A DNA stretch of 64,000 nt from Labrys wisconsinensis (GTDB lineage Bacteria > Pseudomonadota > Alphaproteobacteria > Rhizobiales > Labraceae), in contig NZ_JAUSVX010000013.1 of the NCBI RefSeq assembly GCF_030814995.1, positions 62,001 to 126,000 on the forward strand. Reading direction: 5' to 3'. Position 1 is the first letter of the stretch, and every line of letters begins with the position of its first letter. A program made the position numbers and the translations under genes. Positions 43,209 to 50,748 of this stretch are shown here, one piece after another. The notes below the pieces were generated by a model. It was given only the letters and a program-made list of their open reading frames with translations, made no database searches and had not been told where the DNA came from.

Positions 43209-43412
43209 GGTAGAGCCTCATGTGTGATGCCGCACCTCGAAACCTGCCGCGTTGAAGCAACGAGGCCGAGATTGCATGCTTGCGGGATTGGGGGGCTTGA
43301 CGCACCGCTTCGGTGCCATTGCTGATGATACTGGTGAGCCGCCGTGCGGCTCGAATTGTCTGTCGGATTTTCTATGATCTCCTTCCGGGCTTTGTTTGAT
43401 CCTGCCTTCGGT

Positions 43413-44222
43413 TCACGCCTTTGCGGCGATCCCGTAGCGAGCGGCGGGAGATGAGCTCGACAACCGGGCGGCCATCGCTCTGCGGGCCGCTTCGTAGCGG
43501 TTCCACTCGTCCAGATCGGGCAGCGCCGGGATCGTGACGATCTCGCCCTGATCAAGACCGGCCAGCGACGCATCGACCATGTCTTCCGCCGTCATCACGA
43601 TCGAGGCGGGAAGGTTATGGATCCCGACGCCCGCGATGTCCCAAAACGGCGTGGCGGTCGCGCCCGGCAGCACTGCCTGGACGCGCACGCCCTTGTCGGC
43701 AAGTTCGTGCTGGAGCGATTGACTGAGAGCGAGGACGAAGGCTTTGGTCGCGCCGTAGACGCCGTTCATCCTCTCCGGCGCAATCCCCACGATCGACGCA
43801 ATATTGATGAGGGTGCCTCCACCCCGCGCCGCGAAGCCGGGTGCGGCGGCGTAGGTAAGGCGCGTCAGGGCACCGACATTCAACGAGATCATCTCTTCCA
43901 TCTTGTCGATGTCCGACGACAGCAACGGCGTCATCGAGCCGACGCCCGCATTGTTGACGAGCATCGTGATGTGCCTGTCCCCCTTCAGGCGTTCTTCGAC
44001 CTGACGGATGTCCGACTGATCGTTGAGATCGGCGACCAGCGTCTCGACCAAGCGACCGGTCTCTTTCTCAAGACGTTTTGCGAGTTCCAGCAACCTGCCC
44101 TGGTTACGGGCGACGAGAACCAAGTCGTAGCCGCGCTTCGCCAGACGATCTGCGTAGACGGCGCCGATGCCGGTGGATGCGCCCGTAATCAGCGCCGTGC
44201 CTTTTCTTTCGGGGATGGTCAT
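43413..44222 (-). CDS. short-chain dehydrogenase/reductase
   Basis: A 269-residue NAD(P)-dependent SDR: TGASTGIGAVYADRLAKRG (cofactor glycines), LVNNAGVG, catalytic Ser in INIASIVG and the YGATK Tyr-Lys pair. It resembles the DltE/YqjQ-type group of ketoreductases. GGGAG precedes ATG 44222. It is the first gene of the second leftward group, about 45 bases downstream of the -10 box at 44270, and is divergent from the GlxA-type regulator. Substrate unknown. Confidence 0.93.
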   Translation of the reverse strand: MTIPERKGTALITGASTGIGAVYADRLAKRGYDLVLVARNQGRLLELAKRLEKETGRLVETLVADLNDQSDIRQVEERLKGDRHITMLVNNAGVGSMTPLLSSDIDKMEEMISLNVGALTRLTYAAAPGFAARGGGTLINIASIVGIAPERMNGVYGATKAFVLALSQSLQHELADKGVRVQAVLPGATATPFWDIAGVGIHNLPASIVMTAEDMVDASLAGLDQGEIVTIPALPDLDEWNRYEAARRAMAARLSSSSPAARYGIAAKA

Positions 44223-44269
44223 GTCTCGTCTCCCGAGAAGCGGCGAAACGTTGCCATCTCTTGAACGAG

Positions 44270-44323
44270 AACATAGGCTTGCTATTACTTATCTCAAATG
44301 TCATATAAACGGCGTTTTGGGAC
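44270..44323 (-). promoter_or_regulatory. promoter 2 of the detoxification block, with shared 32-bp motif
   Basis: On the minus strand TTGAGA (plus 44292-44297) and TATGTT (plus 44270-44275) are again 16 bases apart, feeding the SDR gene. The 32-bp motif at plus 44292-44323 is the partner of that at 40436-40467. It ends 17 bases before the GTG start of the regulator gene, so the protein made there can control both its own gene and the SDR operon. Confidence 0.75.
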
Positions 44324-44339
44324 ATCGATGGAGGCGGCC

Positions 44340-45278
44340 GTGCAGCGCATCGGTTTTATCGTGTTTTCCGGCTACCAGGTGATGGCCTTCGCCGCGCTGT
44401 CGGTGTTCGAGATCGCCAATCAGCAGGCCGGCAAACCGGTCTACGACGTGCGCATTCTGTCGGAGACGGGCGGCCTGATCCAAACCTCGATCGGCATGAG
44501 CATCGGGACGGAGGCTTTCGACGACACGGTCTACGACACGCTGATCGTAGGGGGCGGCGGCGAGATTGAACCGCCGACGGCGGGCTTGGTCGACTTTGTC
44601 CAGCGAGCACTCGGGCGGAGTCGGCGCATCGCCTCGATTTGCAGTGGGGCGTTCGTCCTTGCCGAGGCAGGATTGTTGGACGGCCGCCGCGCCACGACCC
44701 ATTGGATTTACGCTCGCGCCTTCCAGAGTCAGTTTCCGAAGGTCAAGGTGGACGAGGATCGGATCTTCGTTCATGACGGCCCGATGTGGACGTCGGCCGG
44801 CATGTCTGCCGGCATCGATCTGGCCTTGGCGATGGTGGAGCAGGATCAAGGGGTGGAGCTTGCAAGAATCGTCGCGAAGAAGCTCGTCGTCTATCACCGG
44901 CGCGCGGGCGGTCAGTCGCAATATTCGGCTCTGCTGGAGCTCGAACCGAAATCCGATCGCATCCAGAGCGCTCTTTCCTATGCCAAGAGCAATCTCCACA
45001 CGCCCCTGTCGGTTCCGCAACTGGCGGAAGCGGCGCGGCTGAGCCCCCGTCAGTTCAGTCGCGCCTTCCACGCCGAGACCGGTCAGTCGCCCGCCAAGGC
45101 CATCGAGAACCTCCGCGTCGAGGCGGCGCGGCTGATGATGGAGGAAGGCCGGCATCCCATCGACGTCGTGGCGCAGCAGACCGGCTTTGCCGACCGTGAC
45201 CGGATGCGCCGTGCTTTCTTGCGCGCCTATGGGCAGCCCCCGCAAGTCATTCGGCGCAATGCTCGCGCGGCCGCGTGA
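44340..45278 (+). CDS. GlxA/FtrA-type AraC-family transcriptional activator
   Basis: A 312-residue regulator. Residues 1-170 are a DJ-1/PfpI-like sensor domain ([50 protein letters not shown] with a Cys at the nucleophile elbow). Residues 210-312 are two AraC helix-turn-helix units (SVPQLAEAARLSPRQFSRAFHAETGQSPAKAIE and IDVVAQQTGFADRDRMRRAFLRAYGQPP). GTG 44340 has GGAGG five bases upstream; ATG 44328 and 44298 are alternatives, the latter inside the shared motif. It is the evident candidate controller of the two leftward enzyme groups. Confidence 0.93.
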   Translation: MQRIGFIVFSGYQVMAFAALSVFEIANQQAGKPVYDVRILSETGGLIQTSIGMSIGTEAFDDTVYDTLIVGGGGEIEPPTAGLVDFVQRALGRSRRIASICSGAFVLAEAGLLDGRRATTHWIYARAFQSQFPKVKVDEDRIFVHDGPMWTSAGMSAGIDLALAMVEQDQGVELARIVAKKLVVYHRRAGGQSQYSALLELEPKSDRIQSALSYAKSNLHTPLSVPQLAEAARLSPRQFSRAFHAETGQSPAKAIENLRVEAARLMMEEGRHPIDVVAQQTGFADRDRMRRAFLRAYGQPPQVIRRNARAAA

Positions 45279-45433
45279 TCGAGCAACTCGCTACATCTGG
45301 CCACGATTCTCAGAGGCAACGGCCTCTCGCACCACTGAGCCGTCGGCGGCAGAGTTCCCGATTTCGCAGCAAAGCTCGACGCCGGTGAGACGGAACGATA
45401 CGGCTCAGCATTCGGTATTCGTTTGCGGCTTGT

Positions 45434-45450
45434 ATAGGGTAGGGGGCTAT
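45434..45450. promoter_or_regulatory. G-tract operator upstream of rcnR-like gene
   Basis: ATAGGGTAGGGGGCTAT has short ATAG/CTAT arms around a G-tract and lies 13 bases before the RcnR-like start. CsoR/RcnR-family repressors bind such G-tract dyads, so it is the probable autoregulatory site. Confidence 0.6.
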
Positions 45451-45463
45451 GTCATAAGGCTCG

Positions 45464-45742
45464 ATGACCCACACCACCCGTGAAAAACACAAGCTGTTGG
45501 CGCGCGTGCGCCGCATCCGAGGCCAGGTCGAAGCTATCGAGCGTGCCCTCGATGCCGAGTCCGATTGCGAGCAAGTCATGCACCTGATTGCCGGGGCGCG
45601 GGGCGCACTCGCTGGCCTGATGGCCGTCGTGGTCGAGGACCATGTGCGAGAGCACCTTGTCGATGCCGAGAAACATCCGGGCGCCCTGAACGGCGAAGCT
45701 GCGGAACAACTCCTCGAAGTCGTCCGCACTTACTTGAAATGA
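45464..45742 (+). CDS. RcnR/CsoR-family metal-sensing repressor
   Basis: A 92-residue all-helical tetrameric repressor: REKHKLLARVRRIRGQVEAIERAL opening, the conserved Cys in ESDCEQVMHLIAGARGAL, and His in VVVEDHVREHLVDAE. The position of these ligands and the N-terminal His (MTHTTREKH) fits nickel/cobalt sensors of the RcnR/DmeR kind rather than copper-sensing CsoR. It overlaps or abuts dmeF, with which it forms a metal-efflux operon; metal binding should release DNA and switch on export. Confidence 0.92.
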   Translation: MTHTTREKHKLLARVRRIRGQVEAIERALDAESDCEQVMHLIAGARGALAGLMAVVVEDHVREHLVDAEKHPGALNGEAAEQLLEVVRTYLK

Positions 45743-46995
45743 GAACCGCCATGACCGAGAACGACAGCGCCTCCGTCACTGCATTCCATAGCCACGCCTT
45801 CCTTGGCGAGGGACACGAAAAGAGTGAGCGTAAGACCTGGGCCGTGATCTGGCTGTGCGGCGCCATGATGATCGCGGAAATCGTCGGCGGTCTGCTGTTC
45901 GGCTCGATCGCGCTCGTCGCCGATGGTCTGCATATGAGCACGCATGCCGGTGCGCTCTTGCTGGCAGCGCTCGCCTATACCTACGCTCGCAAGCATGCCG
46001 ACGACACGCGCTTCTCGTTTGGCACCGGCAAGCTCGGCGACCTTGCCGGGTTCACCAGCGCTATCATCCTGGCGATGATCGCGTTGCTGATCGGCTACGA
46101 ATCCGTCGGCCGTATCTTTGCACCGGTCCCTATCCACTTCGCCGAGGCCATCCCGATTGCTGTTCTTGGCCTGGCCGTGAACGTTGCGAGTGCGTGGCTG
46201 CTGAGCAGCGGCGACCATCATCATGGCCACAATCATGGGCATGACCACGGTCACGGGCACGACGATCATGATGAATCCCAACGCATCGAGACTCGTAACG
46301 GAACTGTTGTGCTCGACGTGTTCGAGGATGGCGTGCCGCCCCGCTTCCGGCTCTATACGGAAACCGGCCCTGCTCTGACGGCCCAAACGGCATCGATCGA
46401 AACTGTGCGTCCTGATGGCTCGCGGCAGGTTTTCGCGATGAACGATCAGGGGGGATATCTGGAATCGGCAGACGAGATTCCTGAGCCGCATGCCTTCACG
46501 GCTCATGTTCGGATCGGGGATCAGGACTATCCGGCAGTCTTCGAGGAGCATGAACACGCGCATGGATCGACGGCACGCGACAACAATATGCGTGCGGCCG
46601 TGATCCATGTGATCGCCGACGCTGCGGTGTCAGTGCTCGTGATTGTCGGGCTGCTGCTCGCTCGCGCCTTTGGCTGGCTCTGGATGGACCCTCTCGCGGG
46701 TATCGTCGGCGCCGTCGTCATTGCAAGCTGGTCTTACGGCCTGATCCGGGACACGGGTGCAATCCTGCTGGATATGAACCCAGACCGTCAGATGGCAGAC
46801 AAAGTCCGCCAAACGATCGAAAGCGAGGGCGACAAACTCGCCGATTTGCATCTCTGGCGCCTCGGCCCGGGCCATCTTGGCGCGATCGTTTCGGTCATCA
46901 CGACCAAAGTGCGAGAAGCGGATTATTATCGTGGTCGTCTAACCCGCTTCAAGTCGCTGTCACACCTCACAGTCGAAGTGCGGCATCGATCTTGA
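45739..46995 (+). CDS. dmeF: cation diffusion facilitator, DmeF-type Co/Ni exporter
   Basis: A 418-residue inner-membrane metal/proton antiporter with six helices. The transport sites are visible as DGLHMSTHAG in helix 2 (HxxxH) and HVIADAAVSV in helix 5 (HxxxD). A cytosolic loop after helix 4 is extremely His-rich (GDHHHGHNHGHDHGHGHDDHD), and a further insertion of about 90 residues before helix 5 is characteristic of DmeF. ATG 45739 overlaps the repressor stop (ATGA); ATG 45751 is also possible. It confers cobalt and nickel resistance in relatives. Confidence 0.9.
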   Translation: MRTAMTENDSASVTAFHSHAFLGEGHEKSERKTWAVIWLCGAMMIAEIVGGLLFGSIALVADGLHMSTHAGALLLAALAYTYARKHADDTRFSFGTGKLGDLAGFTSAIILAMIALLIGYESVGRIFAPVPIHFAEAIPIAVLGLAVNVASAWLLSSGDHHHGHNHGHDHGHGHDDHDESQRIETRNGTVVLDVFEDGVPPRFRLYTETGPALTAQTASIETVRPDGSRQVFAMNDQGGYLESADEIPEPHAFTAHVRIGDQDYPAVFEEHEHAHGSTARDNNMRAAVIHVIADAAVSVLVIVGLLLARAFGWLWMDPLAGIVGAVVIASWSYGLIRDTGAILLDMNPDRQMADKVRQTIESEGDKLADLHLWRLGPGHLGAIVSVITTKVREADYYRGRLTRFKSLSHLTVEVRHRS

Positions 46996-47038
46996 TCTCG
47001 CTACGCCTGACACCGTCGCCTGCGAGCCGGGCGGCTTT

Positions 47039-47929
47039 TCAGCGCGCGAAATAACCCGGCTGGCCGATGTCGGCGATGAGGCCGATCTGCGTCGGCTTCC
47101 AGTCCAGCCATGTCTGCGTCAAAGCGCTGGATGCGGGCATATCGAGGCCCGCGAACAGTCCGAGCGGGCCGTAATAATCGCTGGCTTGCTCCTGCTCGAT
47201 CGAGACCACGGGCACGTTCAGAGCGCGGCCGATCACCTCGGTGATCTGGCGCAGGGGCACGCCCTCTTCGCCGACGGCATGATAGATGCCATCAGCCGCG
47301 CCCTTCTCCAAGGCGAGCCGGTAGAGGCGGGCGACGTCCAGCCTGTGCCCCGCCGCCCAGCGAGCGCTGCCGTCGCCGACATACGCGGCGGCGCCTTTCC
47401 GGCGGGCCCCTTCGAGCAGATACGTGATCAAGCCCGCCTTGCCGTCGCTGCCATGCACCTGCGGCAAGCGTATCGCCATCGCGCGCACGCCGCGTGACGC
47501 ATAAGCCAGGCCGGCCTGTTCCGACACGCGCGGAACATGCGCGCTGGCGTCGCGCCGCATCTCCTCGGTGATGACGGCGCCCGGTGCGATGAGGCCCGTT
47601 CCCGACGTGACGATGAAGGGTTTGCCGGTGCCATCCAGCACGTCGCCCATCGCTTCGATGGCGCGCTTGTCGATCTGCCCGTTCTCCGCGAATTTCGAGA
47701 AATCGTGGATGAAGGCGAGATGGATCACGCCATCGGCGTCCGCCGCGCCCGAGCGCAAGCTGTCGAGATCTTCGAGCGAGCCGCGATGCACCTGCGCGCC
47801 GGCCGCTTCCAGCGCCGCTGCGTTGGCATCGGAGCGGGCGAGGCCCACCACCTGATGGCCGTTGGCGATCAATTCCCGGGTTGTGGCGGCGCCGATGAAT
47901 CCGGCGGCGCCGGTCATGAAGACACGCAT
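47039..47929 (-). CDS. NAD-dependent epimerase/dehydratase-like SDR
   Basis: A 296-residue extended SDR: VFMTGAAGFIGAATTRELIANGHQVVGLARSD is the NAD(P)-binding start. Active-site residues are less standard: VTSGTG replaces the usual Ser strand, and the Tyr lies in LAYASRGVRAMAIRLPQVHG without the classical YxxxK. It belongs to the atypical group that reduces or epimerises sugar-like or aromatic substrates. It is followed by the remnant of another SDR on the same strand upstream. Confidence 0.88.
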   Translation of the reverse strand: MRVFMTGAAGFIGAATTRELIANGHQVVGLARSDANAAALEAAGAQVHRGSLEDLDSLRSGAADADGVIHLAFIHDFSKFAENGQIDKRAIEAMGDVLDGTGKPFIVTSGTGLIAPGAVITEEMRRDASAHVPRVSEQAGLAYASRGVRAMAIRLPQVHGSDGKAGLITYLLEGARRKGAAAYVGDGSARWAAGHRLDVARLYRLALEKGAADGIYHAVGEEGVPLRQITEVIGRALNVPVVSIEQEQASDYYGPLGLFAGLDMPASSALTQTWLDWKPTQIGLIADIGQPGYFAR

Positions 47930-47959
47930 GTGAACTCTCCTTGTTGTCGAACGACGCGA

Positions 47960-48249
47960 TCAGCCGGCGAGCGCTAGTCCGCCTTCGATCTTGATGGTCT
48001 GCCCCGTCAGGAAGCCGTTGCGCATGCAGGTCAGATAGGCCCCGCGGCTTCGGCGGGCTGCCTGGGACGCGGCACGAGTTGCTTCTGCGCCATGGCCGTC
48101 AGCCTCTCGCGATAGCCTTCGGGGAACGCGCTCCATATCTCGGTCTCGATCAAGCCGGGGCACACGCAGTTCACGCGCACCGGCGCCAGGTCGACGGCGA
48201 GGCAGAGCGCCTCTCCAAACTCGGCGCGGATGGTCTGCCAATGTGCTAT
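47960..48249 (-). pseudogene. SDR remnant, 5'-truncated and frameshifted
   Basis: The minus strand first reads WQTIRAEFGEALCLAVDLAPVRVNCVCPGLIETEIW and on to RPRQPAEAAGPI, then stops. A one-base shift near 48030 restores AYLTCMRNGFLTGQTIKIEGG and the stop at 47960. Together this is the last third of a classical SDR (VNCVCPGLIxT, then FLTGQTIxxxGG). The NAD-binding half and active site are missing; the break coincides with the AT-rich promoter of the next, divergent regulator gene. Confidence 0.8.
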
Positions 48250-48268
48250 GATGGTAAAGTAGTGATAA

Positions 48269-48280
48269 TATACCGGTATA
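48269..48280. promoter_or_regulatory. TATACCGGTATA palindrome before HTH regulator
   Basis: A perfect 12-bp palindrome in the AT-rich stretch 48250-48285, 19 bases before the regulator start, flanked by GATAA and AATC. It is a plausible autoregulatory site or part of the promoter. Confidence 0.45.
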
Positions 48281-48299
48281 ATCGCTAACAGGAATGGCC

Positions 48300-49127
48300 A
48301 TGCTCGCCACGAATGAAAACCTGCTGGGGACCTATCTGAAGGATCGCCGCGCGAAACTCGATCCGACCGCGTTCGGCTTTCCCCTGGCGCGGCGGCGTAC
48401 GCCAGGCCTGCGCCGCGAGGAGGTGGCCCAACGCGCCAATGTCAGCGCCACGTGGTACACATGGCTGGAGCAGGGACGCGGCGGCGCGCCATCCGCCGAT
48501 GTGCTCGATCGCATCTCGCACGCGATGATGCTGACGGACGCCGAGCGCGAGCACCTGTTTCTGCTCGGGCTGGGCCGCCCGCCCGAAGTTCGCTATCGCG
48601 CGCCCGAGGGCATCACGCCGCGCTTGCAACGCGTGCTCGACACGCTGGAACATAGTCCGGCTTTTATTCGAACGGCCACGTGGGACGTGATCGCATGGAA
48701 TAAAGCCGCCGCAGCGGTTTTGACCGACTACGGCACGTTGCCGGAGGGCCAGCGCAATGTGTTGCGCATGATGTTCCACGACTCGCGCATCCGCGCGGCG
48801 CAGTCCGACTGGCAAAGCGTTGCACGCTACGTCGTGGCATCGTTCCGCGCCGACGTGGCACGCGCCGGTGCGGCGCGGAACGTGCAATCGCTCGTCGACG
48901 AACTCTGCGCGACCAGTCCGGAGTTCGCGGCGATGTGGCGCGACAACGATGTCCAGACGCATGGCGACGGCGTGAAAGTCCTGCATCATCGCACCGTCGG
49001 ACCGCTTTCGATGGAATTTTCGGCTTTCGCCGTCGATGGCCGCCCCGATCTCAACATGGTGATCTACAATCCGGTAACGCCCGAAGATGCGGACAAGATC
49101 AGGGCATTGCTCAAATCCCAGCCCTGA
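48300..49127 (+). CDS. XRE-type regulator with MmyB-like ligand domain
   Basis: A 275-residue regulator. The N-terminal HTH contains RRRTPGLRREEVAQRANVSATWYTWLEQGR, the hallmark of the MmyB/'helix-turn-helix 31' group. The C-terminal MLTR-type ligand domain has IRTATWDVIAWNKAAAAVLTDYG and LVDELCATSPEFAAMWRDNDV. In actinobacteria and proteobacteria such regulators usually control a neighbouring SDR; here the adjacent SDRs (47039 gene and the broken one) fit. AGGA lies six bases before ATG 48300; ATG 48294 is the alternative. Confidence 0.92.
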   Translation: MLATNENLLGTYLKDRRAKLDPTAFGFPLARRRTPGLRREEVAQRANVSATWYTWLEQGRGGAPSADVLDRISHAMMLTDAEREHLFLLGLGRPPEVRYRAPEGITPRLQRVLDTLEHSPAFIRTATWDVIAWNKAAAAVLTDYGTLPEGQRNVLRMMFHDSRIRAAQSDWQSVARYVVASFRADVARAGAARNVQSLVDELCATSPEFAAMWRDNDVQTHGDGVKVLHHRTVGPLSMEFSAFAVDGRPDLNMVIYNPVTPEDADKIRALLKSQP

Positions 49128-49189
49128 CCATCGCATTCCTGATCTGTACGGCCGGCCGTGATCGACGCCAGAAGAAAGCGAGTTACGGA

Positions 49190-49258
49190 GTCACGGTGAC
49201 AGTGCGTTTTATTGATGCCGATCACGAATGCCAAAGTCATACGCACTGTCACCGTAAT
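49190..49258. repeat. 69-bp palindromic element, copy B
   Basis: Left arm CACGGTGACAGTGCGT and right arm ACGCACTGTCACCGTAAT are near-perfect complements; the middle reads TTTTATTGATGCCGATCACG. It has the same length and arm positions as the copies at 32751 and 54055. It lies between the XRE-type and AraC regulator genes, in the gap 49128-49403, which holds no gene. Confidence 0.9.
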
Positions 49259-49403
49259 AATGTGCACGACCCTGCACCCCCGCTTCGTTCTGACCGCAAC
49301 GTGACATTCGTCACTTCCGTCCGCGTTGAAATCGTGTTTCTCTTGCAATCGCAGGGGGGGGATGCTGCGGCAAGTGATCACGCCGTCGTGAGGAGATGGG
49401 CTC

Positions 49404-50357
49404 GTGCGGCTTCATATCTCCACGGACGACGTGCCGGAGCGGGAACGCTTCGACAATTGGGACGCGATGCTGGATGGCACGCTCGGCATGCATGCGCGGC
49501 CGTTGGCGGATTCGCGGGAGCCTTTCCAAGCCAATCTGTCGGTGAGTTCCACCGGGCCGCTGTTCAGCCTCACCATGGAGGCGGACGGGCATTGCATCGT
49601 TCGCGACACGGCCACCGTCGCCCAACGACACCTGAACGCCTATTGGGTCTATCGCGAAGTCGGCGCGGGCGCGCGGATCACGCATGCCGGCGATGAGGTG
49701 GTTACGACCACCGGCAACCTCATCATTGCCGACGCCGATGTGCCGTGCGAGATACGCCCGATGGGCCGCTATGGGCACTCGGTGCTGCTGGTGCCGAAGC
49801 CCGCTCTCGATCCGTATCTGCGGGCGTCGGGACGGCCGGTGCTGGCGTTGCTGTCCGGTCTCAATGGGGTGGAGGCGCTTGCTTCGGGTTATCTCGACGC
49901 CCTGGCGCGCAATTGGGACGGGATTGGCGCGGAAAGCATGGGGATGGTCGCCGACACGCTGTGCCGGCTGATCGGCGTGGCCTGCGGCGCCGCGGCGGCG
50001 AATCACCCCGATGCGGTACGGGCCGGCCGGCTGGCCGAAGCCAAGCGATTGATCGATCGTTCCCTCACCGTCCCCGATCTCTCGGCCACGTGGATCGCGA
50101 CCTCGCTGGGGATTTCGGTCCGCATGCTGCACCTGCTGTTCGAGCCGACCGGTAGCAGTTTCGCCCGCTACGTCCTCCGGCGTCGATTGGAGGAATGCCG
50201 GACGGCATTGCTCGCCGATCCCACTCGCCCGGTGATCGACATCGCGTTCGCCTGGGGGTTCGGCAGCCTGTCCAGCTTCTATCGCGCCTTCCAGAGGGCG
50301 TTTGACATGGCGCCGAGCGACCTGCGGGAGGCATCGCGTAACGCGCGCAGCGCGTGA
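49404..50357 (+). CDS. AraC-family transcriptional regulator
   Basis: A 317-residue regulator. The N-terminal half is the AraC-binding-like cupin domain (RERFDNWDAMLDGTLGMHAR, HLNAYWVYREVGAGAR); the C-terminal half has two HTH units (LSATWIATSLGISVRMLHLLFEPTGSSFARYVLRRRLEECR and DIAFAWGFGSLSSFYRAFQRAFDMAPSDLR). GTG 49404 has GAGGAG upstream. It is 140 bases before the NAL-repeat peptide gene on the same strand and may regulate it, though these domains usually govern catabolic genes. Confidence 0.92.
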   Translation: MRLHISTDDVPERERFDNWDAMLDGTLGMHARPLADSREPFQANLSVSSTGPLFSLTMEADGHCIVRDTATVAQRHLNAYWVYREVGAGARITHAGDEVVTTTGNLIIADADVPCEIRPMGRYGHSVLLVPKPALDPYLRASGRPVLALLSGLNGVEALASGYLDALARNWDGIGAESMGMVADTLCRLIGVACGAAAANHPDAVRAGRLAEAKRLIDRSLTVPDLSATWIATSLGISVRMLHLLFEPTGSSFARYVLRRRLEECRTALLADPTRPVIDIAFAWGFGSLSSFYRAFQRAFDMAPSDLREASRNARSA

Positions 50358-50497
50358 CCGGACTGCACGGAATGAGACGCGATTTGCACCCATGCGGAAG
50401 AAGGCTGATCGGCATGGTGGCTTAATCGCGCCGTCGTCGCGGTCAGCGCCGGCGCCATGCGCAGTGTCGCGCATGGCAATTCACGGAAGGCTTCCGC

Positions 50498-50746
50498 ATG
50501 TCGTTACTCAGATCGCTCACGGTCGCCGGCACGGTCCTGGCGCTCGGTGTCGCCTCGCCCGCGCATGCCACATTGGCGCTCAACGCGCTCTCCATCAACG
50601 CGCTTTCCATCAATGCGCTCTCCATCAACGCGCTCACCTCGAATGCGCTGACGACCGATCCCCGCCTCGCCAGCACGCCCGCGATCGCGGATCTGAATGG
50701 CGTGGTGGTGGAGGGGGTTACGCTACCGCGGCAGAATAATCGCTGA
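50498..50746 (+). CDS. exported small protein with tandem NALSI-type pentapeptides
   Basis: An 82-residue protein. Residues 1-24 are a signal peptide (MSLLRSLTVAGTVLALGVASPAHA). The mature part opens with five tandem pentapeptides, NALSI, NALSI, NALSI, NALTS, NALTT (residues 29-53), then a short polar tail DLNGVVVEGVTLPRQNNR. No enzymatic motif is present. The repeat does not obey the classical A(D/N)LxX pentapeptide rule, since Leu is at the third, not second, place after Asn. GGAAGG precedes ATG 50498. The ADYC-domain gene starts two bases after its stop, so the two are made together. I do not know its function; an exported ligand, precursor or partner of the ADYC protein is an inference. 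Confidence 0.8.
   Translation: MSLLRSLTVAGTVLALGVASPAHATLALNALSINALSINALSINALTSNALTTDPRLASTPAIADLNGVVVEGVTLPRQNNR
50582..50656 (+). repeat. five tandem 15-bp units encoding NALSI repeats
   Basis: Units begin AACGCGCTCTCCATC at 50582 and repeat every 15 bases to 50656. Third-codon changes (AAC/AAT, CTC/CTT/CTG) show that the protein repeat has been kept while the DNA drifted, which argues for selection on the peptide. Confidence 0.9.
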
Positions 50747-50748
50747 CC

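Noticed and set aside
50582-50656. Short CRISPR-like or satellite array
   Set aside because: Units are 15 bp with no spacers, lie in frame inside a gene with a signal peptide, and differ only at codon third positions and two substitutions.
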